DNA of 64,000 nt, taken from NCBI RefSeq assembly GCF_001613505.1, contig NZ_BDCM01000003.1, forward strand, positions 675,145 through 739,144, read 5' to 3'. Position 1 is the stretch's first letter, and each line of letters begins with the position of its first letter. Positions 62,260 to 64,000 of the stretch are shown piece after piece. A model generated the notes under the pieces. That model searched no databases and had not been told where the DNA came from. It saw nothing but the letters and a program-made list of their open reading frames with translations. Made by a program: the position numbers and the translations under genes. The stretch is from Nocardia mikamii NBRC 108933 (GTDB lineage Bacteria; Actinomycetota; Actinomycetes; Mycobacteriales; Mycobacteriaceae).

Positions 62260-62742
62260 GTGCGTACAGCGTTTCCGACTTCCGTCCACGCGGCGACGTT
62301 GGCCGCTACCGCGCAGGACTACATCCAGCGCGGGTGGACGGTCGCTGAAACGGCCAACGGCATCTGCCTGATCACCGACACGAATGTCTCGGGTATCGAG
62401 GTCGCCGGCGAACTGGCCGCGAACGTGCGCCGATTCCTGCGGGCCAACAACCTGTCCGGACCGGTGATCGAGATCCCGGGCGCCGAGCGCCGCGAGATCC
62501 ACCTGGTGACCGGACTCGCCAAAGCCGCCATGGCGCTCGAGGCGCTGCGCGCGGCCGGCGCGATCGTCTACACCGACGGTGCGGGCATCCCGTTGCCGCC
62601 CACCCAGCTCTCGGCCGGCGAGGCCTGCTGGGGTGTAGCGCCGACCGAGGCCCGCTGGCTGCCGCCGGTCGTCGCGATCGCCGCGGCCGTGCGTTCGGCG
62701 AACTCCGGCCGCAAGCCGCAGGTCGCTCGCATCGCCAGCTGA
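62260..62742 (+). CDS. Small primase/polymerase-like domain protein, hypothetical
   Basis: 160 residues from GTG 62260, chosen for GGAGAA six bases upstream; ATG 62248 or 62212 are alternatives. It starts VRTAFPTSVHAATLAATAQDYIQRGWTVAE and ends LPPTQLSAGEACWGVAPTEARWLPPVVAIAAAVRSA. The RGW start and the LPP...G...W...LPP end recall the N-terminal domain of bifunctional DNA primase/polymerases, but the acidic catalytic residues of that domain are not evident. It may be a degenerate, non-catalytic relative. It stands alone between its own promoter region and a strong terminator. Confidence 0.7.
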   Translation: MRTAFPTSVHAATLAATAQDYIQRGWTVAETANGICLITDTNVSGIEVAGELAANVRRFLRANNLSGPVIEIPGAERREIHLVTGLAKAAMALEALRAAGAIVYTDGAGIPLPPTQLSAGEACWGVAPTEARWLPPVVAIAAAVRSANSGRKPQVARIAS

Positions 62743-62751
62743 ATCGACCAT

Positions 62752-62797
62752 CCGCGAAACCGCGAGAACGACAGTGTTCTCGCGGTTTCGCGGTTTT
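62752..62797 (+). terminator. Strong intrinsic terminator
   Basis: Perfect 18 bp stem CCGCGAAACCGCGAGAAC (62752-62769) with its complement at 62776-62793, six-base loop GACAGT, followed by TTTT. It lies ten bases after the stop of the preceding gene. Confidence 0.88.
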
Positions 62798-62852
62798 CGT
62801 GCATTTCGGATGAATCGCGGCGCGACGACCGACCGCCGACGATGATGGATCC

Positions 62853-64000
62853 ATGACGCGCGTCACCGCAGAATCCCGAACCACCTACCGCACCTGCCCG
62901 CTGTGCGAGGCCGTCTGCGGACTCGAGATCACCCTGGACCCTCAGGACCGGGTGACGCGCGTGCGCGGCGACCGCGAGGACCCGTTCAGCCGTGGTTTCA
63001 TCTGCCCGAAGGGCGCGAGCCTCGGGGCGCTGGACGCCGACCCCGACCGGCTGGCCGAACCGATCATCCGTGATCGCGCCACCGACACCTGGCGGCAGGC
63101 CACCTGGGCCGAGGCCTTCGATCTCATCGCCGAGCGGGCCCCGGCCGTCCTCGACGAATACGGCCGCCAGGCCGCCGCGCTGTATCTGGGCAATCCGAAT
63201 GCGCACACCGTCGCCGGCGCGCTGTACGTGCCGGCACTGATCCGGGCGTTGAGTACCCGCAACCTGTACTCGGCCAGCACCGCCGATCAGATGCCGAAGC
63301 AGGTGTCGAGTGGGCTCATGTTCGGCGATCCGCTCACGGTCGCCGTACCCGATCTGGACCGCACCGACTATCTGCTGATGCTCGGCGCCAACCCGCTGGA
63401 ATCCAACGGCTCGCTGTGTACCGCCCCGGACTATCCGGGCCGGTTGAAGGCGCTGCGCAAGCGCGGCGGGCGCCTGGTCGTGGTCGATCCGCGGCGCACC
63501 CGCACCGCGGACCTCGCCGACGAGCATCTGTTCATCCGGCCCGGCAGCGACGCGTATCTGCTGTTCGGCATCGTGCACACCCTCTTCGCCGAGGATCTGA
63601 CCGAAATCCGCGTCGAGGTGGCGGGCCTCGAGCAGATCCGTTCGGCCGCACTCCCGTTCACTCCCGAGGCGGTGCAGGCACGCACCGGCATTCCGGCCGA
63701 GACCGTCGGGCGGCTGGCACGGGAGCTGGCGGCGGCGCCGACGGCCGCGGTCTATGCGCGCATCGGCACCTGCACCGCCGAATTCGGCACCCTCACGCAG
63801 TGGCTGGTGGACGTGATCAACGTGCTCACGGGCAATCTGGACCGGCCGGGCGGCGCGATGTTCGCCACCGCCGCCGCCCTGGGCATCGTGCGGACTCGGC
63901 CGTTCCGGCTCGGGCGCTGGGCCAGCCGGGTGCGCGAATTGCCCGAAGCCATGGGCGAATTCCCCGTCGCGACGCTGGCCGACGAAATTCTCACCCCCGG
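62853..64000 (+). CDS. Molybdopterin oxidoreductase (partial, cut at right edge)
   Basis: At least 382 residues from ATG 62853, running off the window. Near the N-terminus CPLCEAVCGLEI and FICPKG supply four cysteines for a [4Fe-4S] cluster. LAEPIIRDRATDTWRQATWAEAFDLIAERA, YLLMLGANPLESNGSLCTAPDYPGRLKALRKRGGRLVVVDPRRTRTADLADEHLFIRPGSDAYLLFGIVHTLF are the molybdopterin-binding phrases of the DMSO-reductase superfamily. VLTGNLDRPGGAMF is also typical. There is no Tat signal, so it is probably cytoplasmic, like assimilatory nitrate reductases or formate-dehydrogenase-like proteins. The electron partner and substrate lie beyond the window. Confidence 0.92.
   Translation, partial: MTRVTAESRTTYRTCPLCEAVCGLEITLDPQDRVTRVRGDREDPFSRGFICPKGASLGALDADPDRLAEPIIRDRATDTWRQATWAEAFDLIAERAPAVLDEYGRQAAALYLGNPNAHTVAGALYVPALIRALSTRNLYSASTADQMPKQVSSGLMFGDPLTVAVPDLDRTDYLLMLGANPLESNGSLCTAPDYPGRLKALRKRGGRLVVVDPRRTRTADLADEHLFIRPGSDAYLLFGIVHTLFAEDLTEIRVEVAGLEQIRSAALPFTPEAVQARTGIPAETVGRLARELAAAPTAAVYARIGTCTAEFGTLTQWLVDVINVLTGNLDRPGGAMFATAAALGIVRTRPFRLGRWASRVRELPEAMGEFPVATLADEILTP

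Overview
The window is high-GC DNA from a mycolic-acid actinobacterium, most probably Nocardia or a close relative. It carries both galactofuranosyltransferases of arabinogalactan synthesis (GlfT1, GlfT2), the galactan Wzm/Wzt exporter, a proteasome activator ending in GQYL, F420- and mycothiol-type enzymes, MmpL transporters and a mycocerosic-acid-synthase-like polyketide synthase. Gene neighbours such as tadA / deaminase-associated protein / tyrA and the galactan genes recall the Rv3752c-Rv3808c region of Mycobacterium tuberculosis, with many insertions and rearrangements. I see no phage, IS element, CRISPR array or replication origin.

Left part (1-17 kb), lipid and export: an ABC exporter cut by the left edge lies downstream of coupled TetR and Rrf2 regulators. 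Divergent from these are two tandem ActII-3/MmpL-type transporters. Next, all on the minus strand, comes GNAT acyltransferase -> reducing PKS (KS-AT-DH-ER-KR-ACP, no thioesterase) -> serine-palmitoyltransferase-like alpha-oxoamine synthase -> F420-type oxidoreductase. The first three are 35-39 bp apart and look like one operon. I read this as a candidate sphingoid-like (amino-ketone) lipid pathway; this is inference.

Middle (17-41 kb): four tRNAs (Ser-CGA, Arg-ACG, Ser-GCT, Ser-TGA), tadA with its partner, tyrA and pat (aromatic amino acid synthesis), a glycolipid-binding protein, a heterodimeric ABC exporter, a Dcm-type methylase with a Vsr repair nuclease and no visible restriction enzyme, several regulators (AraC, LysR, MarR) with adjacent metabolic genes, two dienelactone-hydrolase-like proteins, small secreted proteins, a quinone oxidoreductase and a cysteine-desulfurase-like protein lacking the PLP lysine, and bpa.

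Right part (41-64 kb), cell envelope: galactan export and priming (wzm, wzt, glfT1), rsgA, an SDR, galactan polymerisation (glfT2), GtrA, a GT2 glycosyltransferase with a DUF2142 membrane protein, dTDP-rhamnose genes rmlB, rmlA and rmlC (no rmlD here), a highly codon-biased secreted protein, an HSL-type esterase, an MFS pump with divergent MarR, an XRE/DUF5753 regulator, a DUF4282 membrane protein, a primase/polymerase-like small protein, and the start of a molybdopterin oxidoreductase cut by the right edge. Several palindromic operators and strong hairpin terminators are visible between genes.
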